Assembly: GCA_009728235.1 (NCBI GenBank) | Contig: WNZI01000003.1 | Location: 1 to 64,000, forward strand | DNA length: 64,000 bases | Direction of reading: 5' to 3' | Source: Vibrio cholerae | Lineage (GTDB): Bacteria; Actinomycetota; Actinomycetes; Actinomycetales; Micrococcaceae | Part shown: positions 1-8,486 of the stretch, in pieces | How the letters are laid out: each line of letters opens with the position of its first letter | Numbering within the stretch: the stretch's first letter is position 1 | The notes under the pieces: model-generated | Seen by the model: the letters and a program-made list of their open reading frames with translations, nothing else | Databases searched by the model: none | Told to the model about the DNA's origin: nothing | Made by a program: the position numbers and the translations under genes

Positions 1-816
1 ACTCGCGTCGAGGGACGCGAGGCTGAGCGGCCCTGGGGCAGTCGCGACGAAGACGGTGGCGAGGATCGCCACTCGCAGTGACAGCGTCCGGAGCATGAGC
101 CACGAACCCACGCTCGCCGTCCGGCGGATGCCGCGCACGGACGGCTTCAGCGGGACGTGCTCCCGCCGCGTCGCGCGCACGATCATCACGAGGTAGACCG
201 CTGCCATGCCCCACTGCGCGAGGCTCGTGCCGAGCGCCGAACCCGCCACCGACAATCCCGCTCCGTAGACCAGCAGGTAGTTGAGGACGATGTTGACGCC
301 GAAGCCCGCGCCCGCGACCACGAGCGGCGTACGCGTGTCCTGCAGGCCGCGCAGCACTCCGGTCGCGGCGAGCACCACCAGCATCGCGGTGAGGCCGGGC
401 ATGGACCAGCGGAGGTAGTCGACGGCGAACGTGTGCACGGCGCCGTCGGCCCCCATCAGCGCGGCCAGCCGGGGAGCTGTCGCCCAGCCCGCGGCTGACA
501 GCAGTATCCCGAGCACGACGGCGAGGCCCACGCCGTCGCGCCCCGCGGCCAGCGCGTCGGGCAGACGGCCTGCACCGAGGAGGCGGGCGACGGCGGGCGT
601 GGTCGAGTAGGCGAGGAAGACCATGAGCCCGACGGCGGTCTGCAGGACCGTGGAGGCGAGGCCAACCCCGGCGAGTTCGTCGACACCGAGGTGACCGACG
701 ATGGCCGAGTCCGCCAGCAGGAACAGTGGTTCGGCGATCAGTGCCCCGAGGGCAGGCACTGCCAGCCGCAGGATGGTACGGCTGAGCTGCCGGTTCGTGG
801 GGATGGTCGTGGTCAC
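1..816 (-). CDS. MATE family efflux transporter (3' part cut off by window edge)
   Basis: An open frame runs on the minus strand from a GTG at 816 to the window edge without a stop (272 residues seen). The translation is a polytopic membrane protein with MATE/DinF features: an early 'AEPLFLLADSAIVGHLG' segment, then 'GVLRGLQDTRTPL' and 'NIVLNYLLVYGAGL' further on. MATE proteins export drugs or metabolites in exchange for Na+ or H+. The GTG start is preferred because it begins just before the first predicted helix and follows a GGACGG ribosome-binding sequence. The missing C-terminus should hold about 170 residues. Substrate unknown. Confidence 0.88.
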   Translation of the reverse strand, partial: MTTTIPTNRQLSRTILRLAVPALGALIAEPLFLLADSAIVGHLGVDELAGVGLASTVLQTAVGLMVFLAYSTTPAVARLLGAGRLPDALAAGRDGVGLAVVLGILLSAAGWATAPRLAALMGADGAVHTFAVDYLRWSMPGLTAMLVVLAATGVLRGLQDTRTPLVVAGAGFGVNIVLNYLLVYGAGLSVAGSALGTSLAQWGMAAVYLVMIVRATRREHVPLKPSVRGIRRTASVGSWLMLRTLSLRVAILATVFVATAPGPLSLASLDAS

Positions 817-895
817 CCGTCCAGAGTAGGGGTGTGGGCGGTGGGGCCTAAGCTGGAACCGATCCGACACGTTTGCACGGGCACCCAGGGGAGAC

Positions 896-1243
896 ATGAG
901 ACTCGGCATCAAGCAGTATCTGGCAGGGCTGGTCCTGCTGTTCATCAGCACGCTCTTCGTTCCCCAGGCCGTGTCCGACTTCGCGCGCGCCGAATCCACG
1001 GGCACCCCGGCACCCGAGGAAGCCCCCCTGCTCCTGGCGATCGGGATCCTCATCATCCTTGTCGCCGCCGCGTGCATAGCGTGGGGTTACTGGCTCACCC
1101 ATCGTCGCGGAGCGCCCCGGAGGACCAACCCCGAGGACGACCCGGATGAGCCCCTGCTGCGTCCCGGCTACGGCCCCGATACCGCGGATCGGGACTCCTG
1201 GCGCGACCATCCGCTGCGCAGGCCGGGCCAGGACGGGCCCTGA
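896..1243 (+). CDS. Small hypothetical membrane protein
   Basis: 115 residues. The ATG is preceded by AGGGGAG. Two hydrophobic segments are visible (about residues 8-24 and 45-67), then a charged, proline-rich cytoplasmic-type tail. I do not recognise a family. It is divergent from the MATE gene, and its start lies only 80 bp from the MATE start, so the two may share a promoter region. The translation is consistent with a real protein (compact hydrophobic blocks, positive residues at helix ends), but no function can be inferred. Confidence 0.65.
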   Translation: MRLGIKQYLAGLVLLFISTLFVPQAVSDFARAESTGTPAPEEAPLLLAIGILIILVAAACIAWGYWLTHRRGAPRRTNPEDDPDEPLLRPGYGPDTADRDSWRDHPLRRPGQDGP

Positions 1244-1439
1244 CGGACGCTGCCCCCGGGGAGCCGCTCGACATCGATGCACCGGTTCCCTCTCCCCTGT
1301 CCAGCCCTGCCGTCACCCGACTCCTCCTTGCCCGCAGTGTGGTGGCGTTCGTACGGTCGTAGACAGCGACCGGGTACAGCCTTTCCCTGGTCGACCACGA
1401 GCCCGCCGGGTGACCGGCCGCGTCGAGAAGGATCCCGTC

Positions 1440-2548
1440 ATGACCTCGAGTACCCGCACCCCTGTCCTGGCCGCTGCACTGGGCGGCGCCCTTCTGCTCT
1501 CGGCGACGGCGTGCACCAACGGGGGCCCGGCCGCGCCCGCGACCGGTGCCCCGCCCAGGTCCAGAGCAGCAGTGCCTCCTCCGACAGCGCATCGGCCAGT
1601 ACGGCAGCCGGCGGCTCGGGGACCTCGGACGGTCCTCAGGGGAGCGACATGAGCATCCCGGACATCGTGGACGCGGTGCAGCCCTCCGTGGTGACCATCT
1701 TCACCGAGGAGGGTCTCGGCAGCGGTGTGATCTACACCGAGGACGGGCTGATCCTCACGAACGAGCACGTGATCCGCGGCAACGAGGAGGTCGAGGTGGC
1801 CTTCGCCGACGGCCAGCGCGTGTCGGGGACGGTGGAAGCGGCGGACGCCGTGTCCGATCTCGCCCTCGTCCGGGCCGAGCGGACCGACCTCCCCGCGGCG
1901 ACCTTCCAGTCGGGCCTGCCGCGCATCGGCGAACTCACCGTCGTCATCGGCTCCCCCCTCGGGTTCGAGAACACCGCCACCTCGGGCATCGTCTCGGGCC
2001 TGCACCGCGAGATCCCCGGTTCGGCTGCCACCAGCCAGTCGCTCGTCGACCTCATCCAGACGGATGCGGCGATCAGCCCGGGCAACTCCGGCGGCGCCGT
2101 CGTCAACGGTCGCGGGGAGATCATCGGCATCAGCGAGGCCTACATCCCGCCGAGCCAGGGCGCGGTGGCACTGGGATTCGCGATACCGGCTCCCACCGCG
2201 ACCGAGGTGGCCGAGGAACTGCGCGAGGACGGCACGGCCGATCACGCCTTCATGGGGCTGGCGCCCGGCGCCATCACTCCCCAGATCGCCGAACAGCTGA
2301 ACCTCGACGACGTGACGGGAGTGGTGGTCCTGTCCGTCTCCGAGGGCGGTCCCGCCGACGACGCAGGAATCCGGCCCGGCGACATCATCTCCAGGATCGG
2401 CGACGAGGACCTTTCGGCGCCCGAGGATCTCCTGTCGGCACTCCGTCAGCGCGATCCGGGTGAAACCGTCTCCGTCGAGACCCGCAGGGGTTCGCAGACA
2501 CAGAGCGTGGACGTTCGGCTCGCGGACCGGCCCGCTGCTCAGGGCTGA
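1440..2548 (+). pseudogene. HtrA/DegP-like S1C serine protease, lipoprotein, with an apparent -1 frameshift
   Basis: An ATG at 1440 opens a lipoprotein signal ending in 'LLLSATAC' (lipobox), but that frame leaves the protease frame near the C-rich stretch 1548-1556. From about 1555 a second frame encodes a full trypsin-like domain: His in 'TNEHV' (about 1766), Asp in 'VSDLALV' (about 1855), Ser in 'GNSGGAVV' (about 2086), followed by one PDZ domain ending at the stop. Restoring one base near 1550 gives a continuous secreted, membrane-anchored HtrA-type quality-control protease of about 370 residues. An in-frame ATG at 1649 with AGGGGAG before it could alternatively start a form without a signal peptide. 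The gene is either functional with a sequence error, or truly shifted. Confidence 0.85.
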
Positions 2549-2562
2549 CGTCGGCTGGTGCC

Positions 2563-3297
2563 CTAGTCGAAATGCGTCCTTCCCGGGCCCTGTCCAAGCG
2601 ACTGCAGGACCGAGGCGGCGACATCGCGCAGCTTGACGTTGCGCACGCTGGAGGCGGATTTCAGGATGGACATCGCGGCATCCTGCGAGCATCTGTTCTG
2701 ACCCATGATGACGCCGACGGCCAGGTCGATGGTCGTCCGGCTCTCCATCGCGGCCTTCATGTCGGCCCTCGACTCCGTGAGCCTGGCGATCCGGACGGCG
2801 AGCCTGAGCGACGCAGACACCTCCTCCGCGAATCTCTGGGCGGCGGCGATGGCGTCCTCGTGGAACGCATCGACCAGGGGGGAGTAGAAATTGAGTGCTG
2901 CCATGGCCTCGCCCTCGAGTGGGATGGGAACACCCAACGCGGACCTGATGCCGTGGTCGGCGATAGCCCTGCTGTACTCGGGGAACCGCTTCTCCCGGTC
3001 GACGTCGCAGACATAGTGCACGACTCCTTCGCGAGCCGCCCGAAGGCACGGCCCGTCGTTGAACTCGTACTGCACCTCGTCCATCTTCTGCGCTTCGGGA
3101 CTGTTGCTCGCCACGGTGGTCTTCGATCGCGAGCGCAGGAGGGTCACACCGCAGAGCACCTCGTTGTCCGCGGACAGGGCACGGCCTGCCATGGTCACGA
3201 GTTTCGTCAGGAACGCCTCGACGTCGTCGCTGTCGAGGACGAGGTCCTGCAGGATGACCGGGGCGATCGCGCCCTGGTCCTTGTCATAGTCAGCCAA
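2563..3297 (-). CDS. GAF and ANTAR domain regulator
   Basis: 244 residues. A GAF sensory domain (about 20-165, with 'DEVQYEFNDGPCLRA' and 'LGVPIPLEGEAMAALNFYS') precedes a C-terminal ANTAR RNA-binding domain (about 180-235, 'TIDLAVGVIMGQNRCSQDAA'). ANTAR proteins bind paired hairpins in mRNA leaders and act as antiterminators. GAF-ANTAR proteins are common in actinobacteria as one-component sensors. It converges on the htrA-like gene with 14 bp between stops. A paralogue with the same architecture lies at 51228-51959. Ligand and RNA targets are unknown. Confidence 0.93.
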   Translation of the reverse strand: MADYDKDQGAIAPVILQDLVLDSDDVEAFLTKLVTMAGRALSADNEVLCGVTLLRSRSKTTVASNSPEAQKMDEVQYEFNDGPCLRAAREGVVHYVCDVDREKRFPEYSRAIADHGIRSALGVPIPLEGEAMAALNFYSPLVDAFHEDAIAAAQRFAEEVSASLRLAVRIARLTESRADMKAAMESRTTIDLAVGVIMGQNRCSQDAAMSILKSASSVRNVKLRDVAASVLQSLGQGPGRTHFD

Positions 3298-3410
3298 CCA
3301 TCGAACTTTCGCATCAACCCGCCGCCGGGCACACGCGATGCCGGCGAGGAGATTGTGGGGGCCGCCTGCTGCTAAACGACCTAGGAGATATTACCCAATC
3401 CCGGGACGCT

Positions 3411-3449
3411 CCGATGCCCTCCCTTCCGGTGGCGCAGGGAGGGCATCGG
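3411..3449 (-). terminator. Hairpin downstream of the PAS-GGDEF-EAL gene
   Basis: A 13-bp perfect stem (arms 3411-3423 and 3437-3449) with a 13-nt loop lies 10 bp beyond the stop of the minus-strand PAS-GGDEF-EAL gene. There is no clear T-run, as is usual for high-GC actinobacterial terminators. Confidence 0.6.
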
Positions 3450-3458
3450 TCCGAGGTG

Positions 3459-5269
3459 CTAGCCGCCGTTCTCTGATCCCGCAGCCGAGAGGCACGGGAC
3501 CGGTACCTGCGCCGGTGGGGTGAACGACGCGGGGGACGCCGTGTGGAGCGCGGGATTGTGCTGTCCGAGCGCGTCCTGCAGGGCCGGCCTTCCCAGCAGG
3601 TAGCCCTGGACCCGATCACACCCCAGCGATCGCAGGATCTGGAGCTGCTCAGGAGTCTCGATCCCCTCGGCGACGATGCGGAGCTTCAGCCCTCGCCCCA
3701 GGCCGATGATTCCTTCGATCAGACCCGTCGAGTCGGCATCGGTGATGTCCGCGATGAAGGACCTGTCGATCTTCACCTCCGTGACCGGCAACCGGTGGAG
3801 TTGCGACAGGGAGGAGTACCCGGTGCCGAAATCGTCGACGGAGATACCCACGCCGAGTCCCCGCAGGTGGTTGAGGATGCCGTCGTTGATGACGGACTCC
3901 GAGATCACCCTCGACTCCGTGATCTCGAGCGTCAGGGCCTCACCCGCCAACCCGGTCTCCGCGAGCGTACGTTCGACGAGGTCGCCGAACTCCGAGTTGA
4001 GCAGCTGACTTCCGGACACGTTGACCGATACCTCGAGGGCATGTCCCAGCTCCTGCACCAACGCTCCCAGCGCACAGGACGACACCAGGGCGAACTCCCC
4101 GATCTCCTCGATGAGTCCCGACTCCTCCGCGACCTCGATGAAGGCGCCCGGCGGCAGCAGACCGAGCTCCGGGTGCTGCCACCGCACGAGGGCCTCGACG
4201 GCCACGAGTTGCAGGGTGACGGCGTCGAACTGAGGTTGGTAATGCATCACGAGCTCGCCGCGGGCGGCGGCCCCCCGCAGGTCCGTCTCGAGCCGCAGTC
4301 TCTCCGGGCCCTGCTGCCTCTGCAGGGGCTGGCCGCGCGTCCGGGCCTTCGACTCGTACATCGCCGCATCAGCAGCATCGATCAGCGTGCGGGCGAGGAC
4401 CTCCACGTCGAGGAAGGGCCCGGCGCTGGGCGAGCAGACGGACCACCCGGCGGCGATGTCCACGGTGATGTCCCTGCCGCTGACCGCAACCGGCCGGAGG
4501 AGCTCCGACCGCACCCGGGCCTCGATCGCGGACAGATCCGCCTCGCCGCCGATACGCGGCACCAGGATGACGAACTCGTCGCCGCTGTAACGCGCCACCA
4601 TGTCACCCTCGCGCACCGCGGCCTTGAGACATGCGGCCACGTGACGCAGCACTTCGTCTCCTGCCGAATGCCCGAGGCTGTCATTGATGCGCTTGAACCG
4701 GTTGACGTCGAAGAACAGCAGCCCCACGGAGCTGGAATCGAGAGCGGCGCGTGCCAGTGTCTCACGGCCGACCCGCTCCAGCAGGGAACGATTCGGGAGC
4801 CCCGTGAGCGGATCATGGAGCGCCTGCTGCCGTGCCTCGTCAGCAGTTCCTGCCGGGCGATCTCGGCCTCCTGCAGGCCGCGCAGCGCCTCGGCCAGTTC
4901 CTGCTCGTACAGGCGGCGTTCTGCCGCGCGGAACACGATGATCCGGTCCTGGACGGAACCGTCGGCCAGCATGGTCCGCGTGGCCGACAGCAGGACGGGG
5001 ATGCGCTCCCGCCCGGGCCCCAGGAGGTCGGCCGACAGCTCCGCGAGAGTACCTGTGTCCTCCAGCTGCGGCATTGCATGGGTGACGAACATGATCCGAT
5101 TACCGGCGGGCAGCAGACGGGAGAAGCTCGTACCGACCAGCTCGTCGCTCGTCCGGCCGGTCCAGTCACACAGGAGCTGATTGACGACGACGATCGTGCC
5201 GTCCGACGCCGCGACCACGTAACCGGCCGGGGCCGACCGGAACAGGGCCTCGTAGTCGGCGTCGTTCAC
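3459..5269 (-). pseudogene. PAS-GGDEF-EAL cyclic-di-GMP protein with an apparent -1 frameshift
   Basis: Starts with a GTG at 5269 overlapping the stop of the RsbQ-like gene (GTGA). Order: PAS domain (about 1-115, 'FRSAPAGYVVAASDGTIVVV'), a short coiled-coil linker, GGDEF domain (about 150-310, signature 'RYSGDEFVIL'), EAL domain (about 330-580, 'EALVRWQHPE', 'DDFGTGYSS'). GGDEF domains make and EAL domains hydrolyse c-di-GMP; both signatures look catalytically plausible. The frame changes between about 4830 and 4848, between the linker and the GGDEF domain: one base seems to be missing. With it restored the protein is about 603 residues. Either a sequence error or recent inactivation; neither half shows other decay. 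The partner gene suggests the PAS domain is the input. Confidence 0.87.
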
Positions 5270-6114
5270 GACACCGCGGCGCTTGGCGCTAGCGCTTCGG
5301 CCAGAAAGGCCAGCATGACGTCGGCTGTCTCCTCCGGCGCGCTGACCTGTGGGAAGTGGCCGCGGGCCTTCATGTTGACCAGGGTGGCAAGCTGCAGCCG
5401 CGATTGCATGTAGGCGCCGATGTGCACGGGAGCGACGGCGTCCTCCGTGCACTGCATGATGAGCGCGGGCACCGCAACCGCCGGAAGGAGCTGCCGCACA
5501 TCTGTGAGGAAGGCGACCCGGGCGAACTCCCGGGCGATCTGGGGATTGGTGCGCTGGAACTTCGATTCGAGTTCGGAGCCGAGCTCCGGTTGCTCCGGCT
5601 TGTTCATGAACACCGGTGCCATGCGCGAGGCCCAGACCAGGAAGTTGGCGTCCAGCGACTCGAACAGCTCGTCGAGGTCCTCCCGGGAGAATCCGCCGTC
5701 GTATCCGTCCTCGACCCTGTCCATGTAGCTCGGTGATGCTGCCATCAGGACTACCGCGGCTATCCGTGCGGAATCCGCGGACTGCCGGGCGGCGGCGGAG
5801 ATGGCCATCATGGCGCCCACGCTGTGCCCGATCAGCGTGACGTCACGCAGGTCGAGGACCCGGCAGATCTCGAGCAGGTCCTCCGTGTAGGCCTCGAGCG
5901 AGCTGTACCGGGAGCCGTCGTAGGCCGCGTGGTCCGAGCGTCCGGACCCGACGTGGTCGAACAGCAGGACTCGGTAGTGGCTCGTGAATCGAGGGAGGAT
6001 GCGCTGCCACATGTCCTGGTCGGTGCCGAAGCCGTGGGCGAAGAGCAGCACAGGTCCGTCCGCGAGGCCCAGCTCCGTGATGTTGTTCCGCCTTCGCAGG
6101 TCCCGCTCGCGCAT
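5266..6114 (-). CDS. rsbQ: RsbQ-like alpha/beta hydrolase
   Basis: 282 residues from the ATG at 6114, which follows AGAGGAAC; a longer frame to 6234 adds an unlikely N-terminus. It resembles Bacillus subtilis RsbQ throughout: 'FAHGFGTDQDMW', 'LLFDHVGSGRSD', nucleophile elbow 'GHSVGA', Asp in 'CTEDAVAP' and His in 'ARGHFPQ' complete the triad. RsbQ is required with the PAS-phosphatase RsbP for energy-stress activation of SigB, and is thought to make or deliver a small hydrophobic ligand to the PAS domain. Here the downstream partner, overlapping by 4 bp, is PAS-GGDEF-EAL, so by inference it feeds c-di-GMP signalling. Related to plant KAI2/D14 receptors. Confidence 0.9.
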   Translation of the reverse strand: MRERDLRRRNNITELGLADGPVLLFAHGFGTDQDMWQRILPRFTSHYRVLLFDHVGSGRSDHAAYDGSRYSSLEAYTEDLLEICRVLDLRDVTLIGHSVGAMMAISAAARQSADSARIAAVVLMAASPSYMDRVEDGYDGGFSREDLDELFESLDANFLVWASRMAPVFMNKPEQPELGSELESKFQRTNPQIAREFARVAFLTDVRQLLPAVAVPALIMQCTEDAVAPVHIGAYMQSRLQLATLVNMKARGHFPQVSAPEETADVMLAFLAEALAPSAAVS

Positions 6115-6349
6115 CGTTCCTCTTCCGTCGAAGCCCCGCGCGGTCAGCCCTGCGCTACCGGCGATACCAATGTAGACCGGGGAACCGGTCAGCAGCGCGT
6201 CCCACCGGTCAGGATCACCACAGCATTTCCGCAAGCCGGCACGTGAGGAACCAGCTTAACCGGTCATGTCCTCCTGGACAGCAGGGGCACCCCGGAAGGA
6301 GACGGACGGGCGGGGGTGAGGGGCGAACAGCCTGTGCAGGGTCACCTGC

Positions 6350-7120
6350 TCACGGTGATGCCTCCGTGAGCAGTCCGAGCCCGGCGTGCCGGCCGCGGTA
6401 GACGGAGGTGCGCAGTTCGACGGCGTAGGCCTCGAGGGCCGGCATCCCCAGCGCCTTCGCCAGGGCGATCTCGGCTTCGATGTCGTAGGGCACCCGCACG
6501 AACTGGATGCCGAACGGGGCGGTCCGATCGCCCAGAGGCTCCCCCTCGAGGATCACGTAGGAAGCCTGCGGTTCATCCAGTGGATTACCGACGCTGCCCA
6601 CGTTGACGAGGGTCCGGCTACGGTCCGTCGAGATGAAGGCGTCATGGACGTCCCCGTAGCAGACCACGTCGGGTCGCGGCCCGTTTCCGGTGAGATCGGT
6701 GGCTTCGAACATCCCCGCGAACTCCGCATCCGTGTGGCGCGCGTGCACCCGGTGATAGACGCTTCTGGCGGACGCATGGAACATGCGCACGCGCCGGCCG
6801 CTCAGGAGGATGTCGTGGGAGAGCGGAAGCGATCCGAGCCAGTGCCGATCCTCCGGCGTCAACTCGTTGTGCCACCACCAGCCGGCGTCGTCGCGCCATT
6901 CGGGGGTCTCGCTCGGCAGGAAGTCGTCCCAGTTCCCCCGCACCGTGAGCGTGCAGTGCAGGCGGCTCAGCCGGACGCACTCGGATCCGCGGGGGCCTTT
7001 CCCGGCGACGTCGCCGAGGTTGTAGACGGTGGTGATCCCGCGCCGGGCCAGGTCCTCGAGTACAGCCGCGAAGGCTGTGGCATTTCCGTGGAGATCAGAG
7101 ATGATCGCGACGCGTTCCAT
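6350..7120 (-). CDS. Metallophosphoesterase (calcineurin-like, YfcE/DiaA-fold type)
   Basis: 256 residues. The calcineurin-like metal-binding motifs are in order: 'ISDLHGN' near the N-terminus, 'NLGDVAGKGP', 'RGNWDD' and 'YGDVHDAF', 'NVGSVGNP'. Enzymes of this type hydrolyse phosphodiesters or phosphomonoesters with two metal ions. Cytosolic; no signal peptide. It stands alone, with 235 bp before the RsbQ-like gene. Substrate not predictable from sequence. Confidence 0.88.
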   Translation of the reverse strand: MERVAIISDLHGNATAFAAVLEDLARRGITTVYNLGDVAGKGPRGSECVRLSRLHCTLTVRGNWDDFLPSETPEWRDDAGWWWHNELTPEDRHWLGSLPLSHDILLSGRRVRMFHASARSVYHRVHARHTDAEFAGMFEATDLTGNGPRPDVVCYGDVHDAFISTDRSRTLVNVGSVGNPLDEPQASYVILEGEPLGDRTAPFGIQFVRVPYDIEAEIALAKALGMPALEAYAVELRTSVYRGRHAGLGLLTEASP

Positions 7121-7280
7121 GCCGTCAGGCTATCCCAGCCTCCCGGTCCGATCAGTGGCGCGTCACCACAAGGGCTGAGCCGAGGATCCACCTCGGGGCC
7201 GACGCGCTGTGCGTCCCTGCTGCCTAGGCTCGAGGAAGCGGGCCGGCAACGAGCGGCCCCACGGACGAGGACAGGACAGC

Positions 7281-7874
7281 ATGGATCTGGCACAGGGCGT
7301 CGAGAGCTTCACCGTCACGCAGAAGATCACCCTGATGGTGAACCGTTACGAGATCCGGGCTGTGGGAGAGGACGGCGGCCCCGGTGACCTGCTGGCCTTC
7401 GCGCAGCAGAAGCGCGCAGCCTTCAAGGAACAGGTGACGTTCTACCGGGACGAGTCGCGTGCCACTGCCCTGTTCTCCTTCACCGCACGGCAACGGCTCG
7501 ACATCGGCGCTACCTATGACGTCCGGGACGCGACAGGACGGGCGATCGGCAGCTTCCGCAAGGATTTCGGCGCGTCCCTGATGCGGTCGACATGGCACCT
7601 CGACGCGCCGGGTATCCAGGCGAAGGGCAGTGAGCGAAGCGCCGCCGTCGCTGTCGGCCGGCGGCTCTGGGAGATGGCACCGGTCCTCGAAGCCATCCCT
7701 TCACCCTTCCTGTTCCACTTCGACTTCGTCGACCAGGCGGGGCAGCCTGTCATGACCTCCGAACGCGGCAGGTCTCTGCGGGACAGGTACCTGGTCAGCG
7801 TTCCCGGCGCGCGACTCGATGGACGGGTGGCGGCAGCGATGGCCGTGGCACTGGACGCCCTGCAGTCCCGGTAG
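7281..7874 (+). CDS. LURP-one/tubby-C-like protein of unknown function
   Basis: 197 residues from the ATG at 7281; the open frame extends upstream to 7209, but the conserved-looking part starts at 'MDLAQGVESFTVTQKITLM'. It has the beta-rich pattern of LURP-one-related proteins ('NRYEIRA', 'YDVRDATGRAIGSFRKDFG', 'RSTWHLD'), a fold also found in phospholipid scramblases and tubby C-termini. The repeated 'G-x-IG-xF' strands fit a 12-stranded barrel with a central helix. Function in bacteria is unknown. Family assignment rests on pattern only. Confidence 0.6.
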   Translation: MDLAQGVESFTVTQKITLMVNRYEIRAVGEDGGPGDLLAFAQQKRAAFKEQVTFYRDESRATALFSFTARQRLDIGATYDVRDATGRAIGSFRKDFGASLMRSTWHLDAPGIQAKGSERSAAVAVGRRLWEMAPVLEAIPSPFLFHFDFVDQAGQPVMTSERGRSLRDRYLVSVPGARLDGRVAAAMAVALDALQSR

Positions 7875-7910
7875 TCGATCCGGCACCGGCAGGTGGACGA
7901 CCGGTTTCGT

Positions 7911-8204
7911 TCACGGGGCAGGCGCCCCGAGCGAGGTCGCCACGCTCGTCCGCTCCCGTTCCGGTCCTGCTGTAGGGGGCACGGCAGCAGGTGCCGTGGC
8001 CGGCCGGGCCAGGTCGTCGAGGAGTTCGTTGACGGATTGGGCGACACAGTCGCGGTCGGGCTGGGGCAGGGGCATCATCCCGTGGAGGTACGCGTCGACC
8101 TCGAGGCGTCCGATCGACCCTCCCATGTTCAGGAAGTGATCCCAGACGGCGGTCAACGAGAGGCGCGCATGCCTCATCGCGGTATGGGTGCGCAAGCCTT
8201 GCAT
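7911..8204 (-). CDS. Small hypothetical protein
   Basis: 97 residues from the ATG at 8204, chosen because GAAGGA stands 8 nt upstream; a second ATG at 8177 is also possible. The central part ('LSLTAVWDHFLNMGGSIGRLEVDAYLHGM') reads as an amphipathic helical domain, followed by 'DRDCVAQSVNELLDDLA'. I believe it is real from codon use and composition, which differ from the shadow frames, but I do not recognise the family. The last 35 residues are proline- and alanine-rich and probably disordered. Confidence 0.55.
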   Translation of the reverse strand: MQGLRTHTAMRHARLSLTAVWDHFLNMGGSIGRLEVDAYLHGMMPLPQPDRDCVAQSVNELLDDLARPATAPAAVPPTAGPERERTSVATSLGAPAP

Positions 8205-8451
8205 CGGCGGATTCCTTCGACCGGCCCGGACGGGGGCGGGAAGCCGCTGGATGGTCACTACCCGGGCGGGTGGCACAACGAGGCGACTCCAGCGGCCGGC
8301 TTCCTGACCTGCTGGTGAAGGACCATCGCTCTGGTCGATCCCCGTTCCGTCCAGTCTGACAGCGATGGGCGCGACGAGGGGAGGTAATTCGCGGGTGTGC
8401 ATAACCACCGCGGCCCAGCAAGCCTGCGCGGTCCCTATCACCACCCCGGAT

Positions 8452-8467
8452 TGCATATTCATATGCA
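8452..8467. promoter_or_regulatory. Palindromic operator candidate of the ArsR-type gene
   Basis: TGCATAT-TC-ATATGCA is a perfect 7-2-7 inverted repeat, AT-rich in a GC-rich context, 19 bp before the ATG at 8487. It matches the shape of ArsR/SmtB operators, which are AT-rich imperfect palindromes over the promoter. There is no Shine-Dalgarno sequence before 8487, so the transcript may be leaderless. Autoregulation is inferred. Confidence 0.65.
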
Positions 8468-8486
8468 TACGTGTTTATCTATTGCC

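Noticed and set aside
3543-5180. 545-residue plus-strand frame over PAS-GGDEF-EAL
   Set aside because: Shadow frame; the minus-strand domains are unambiguous.
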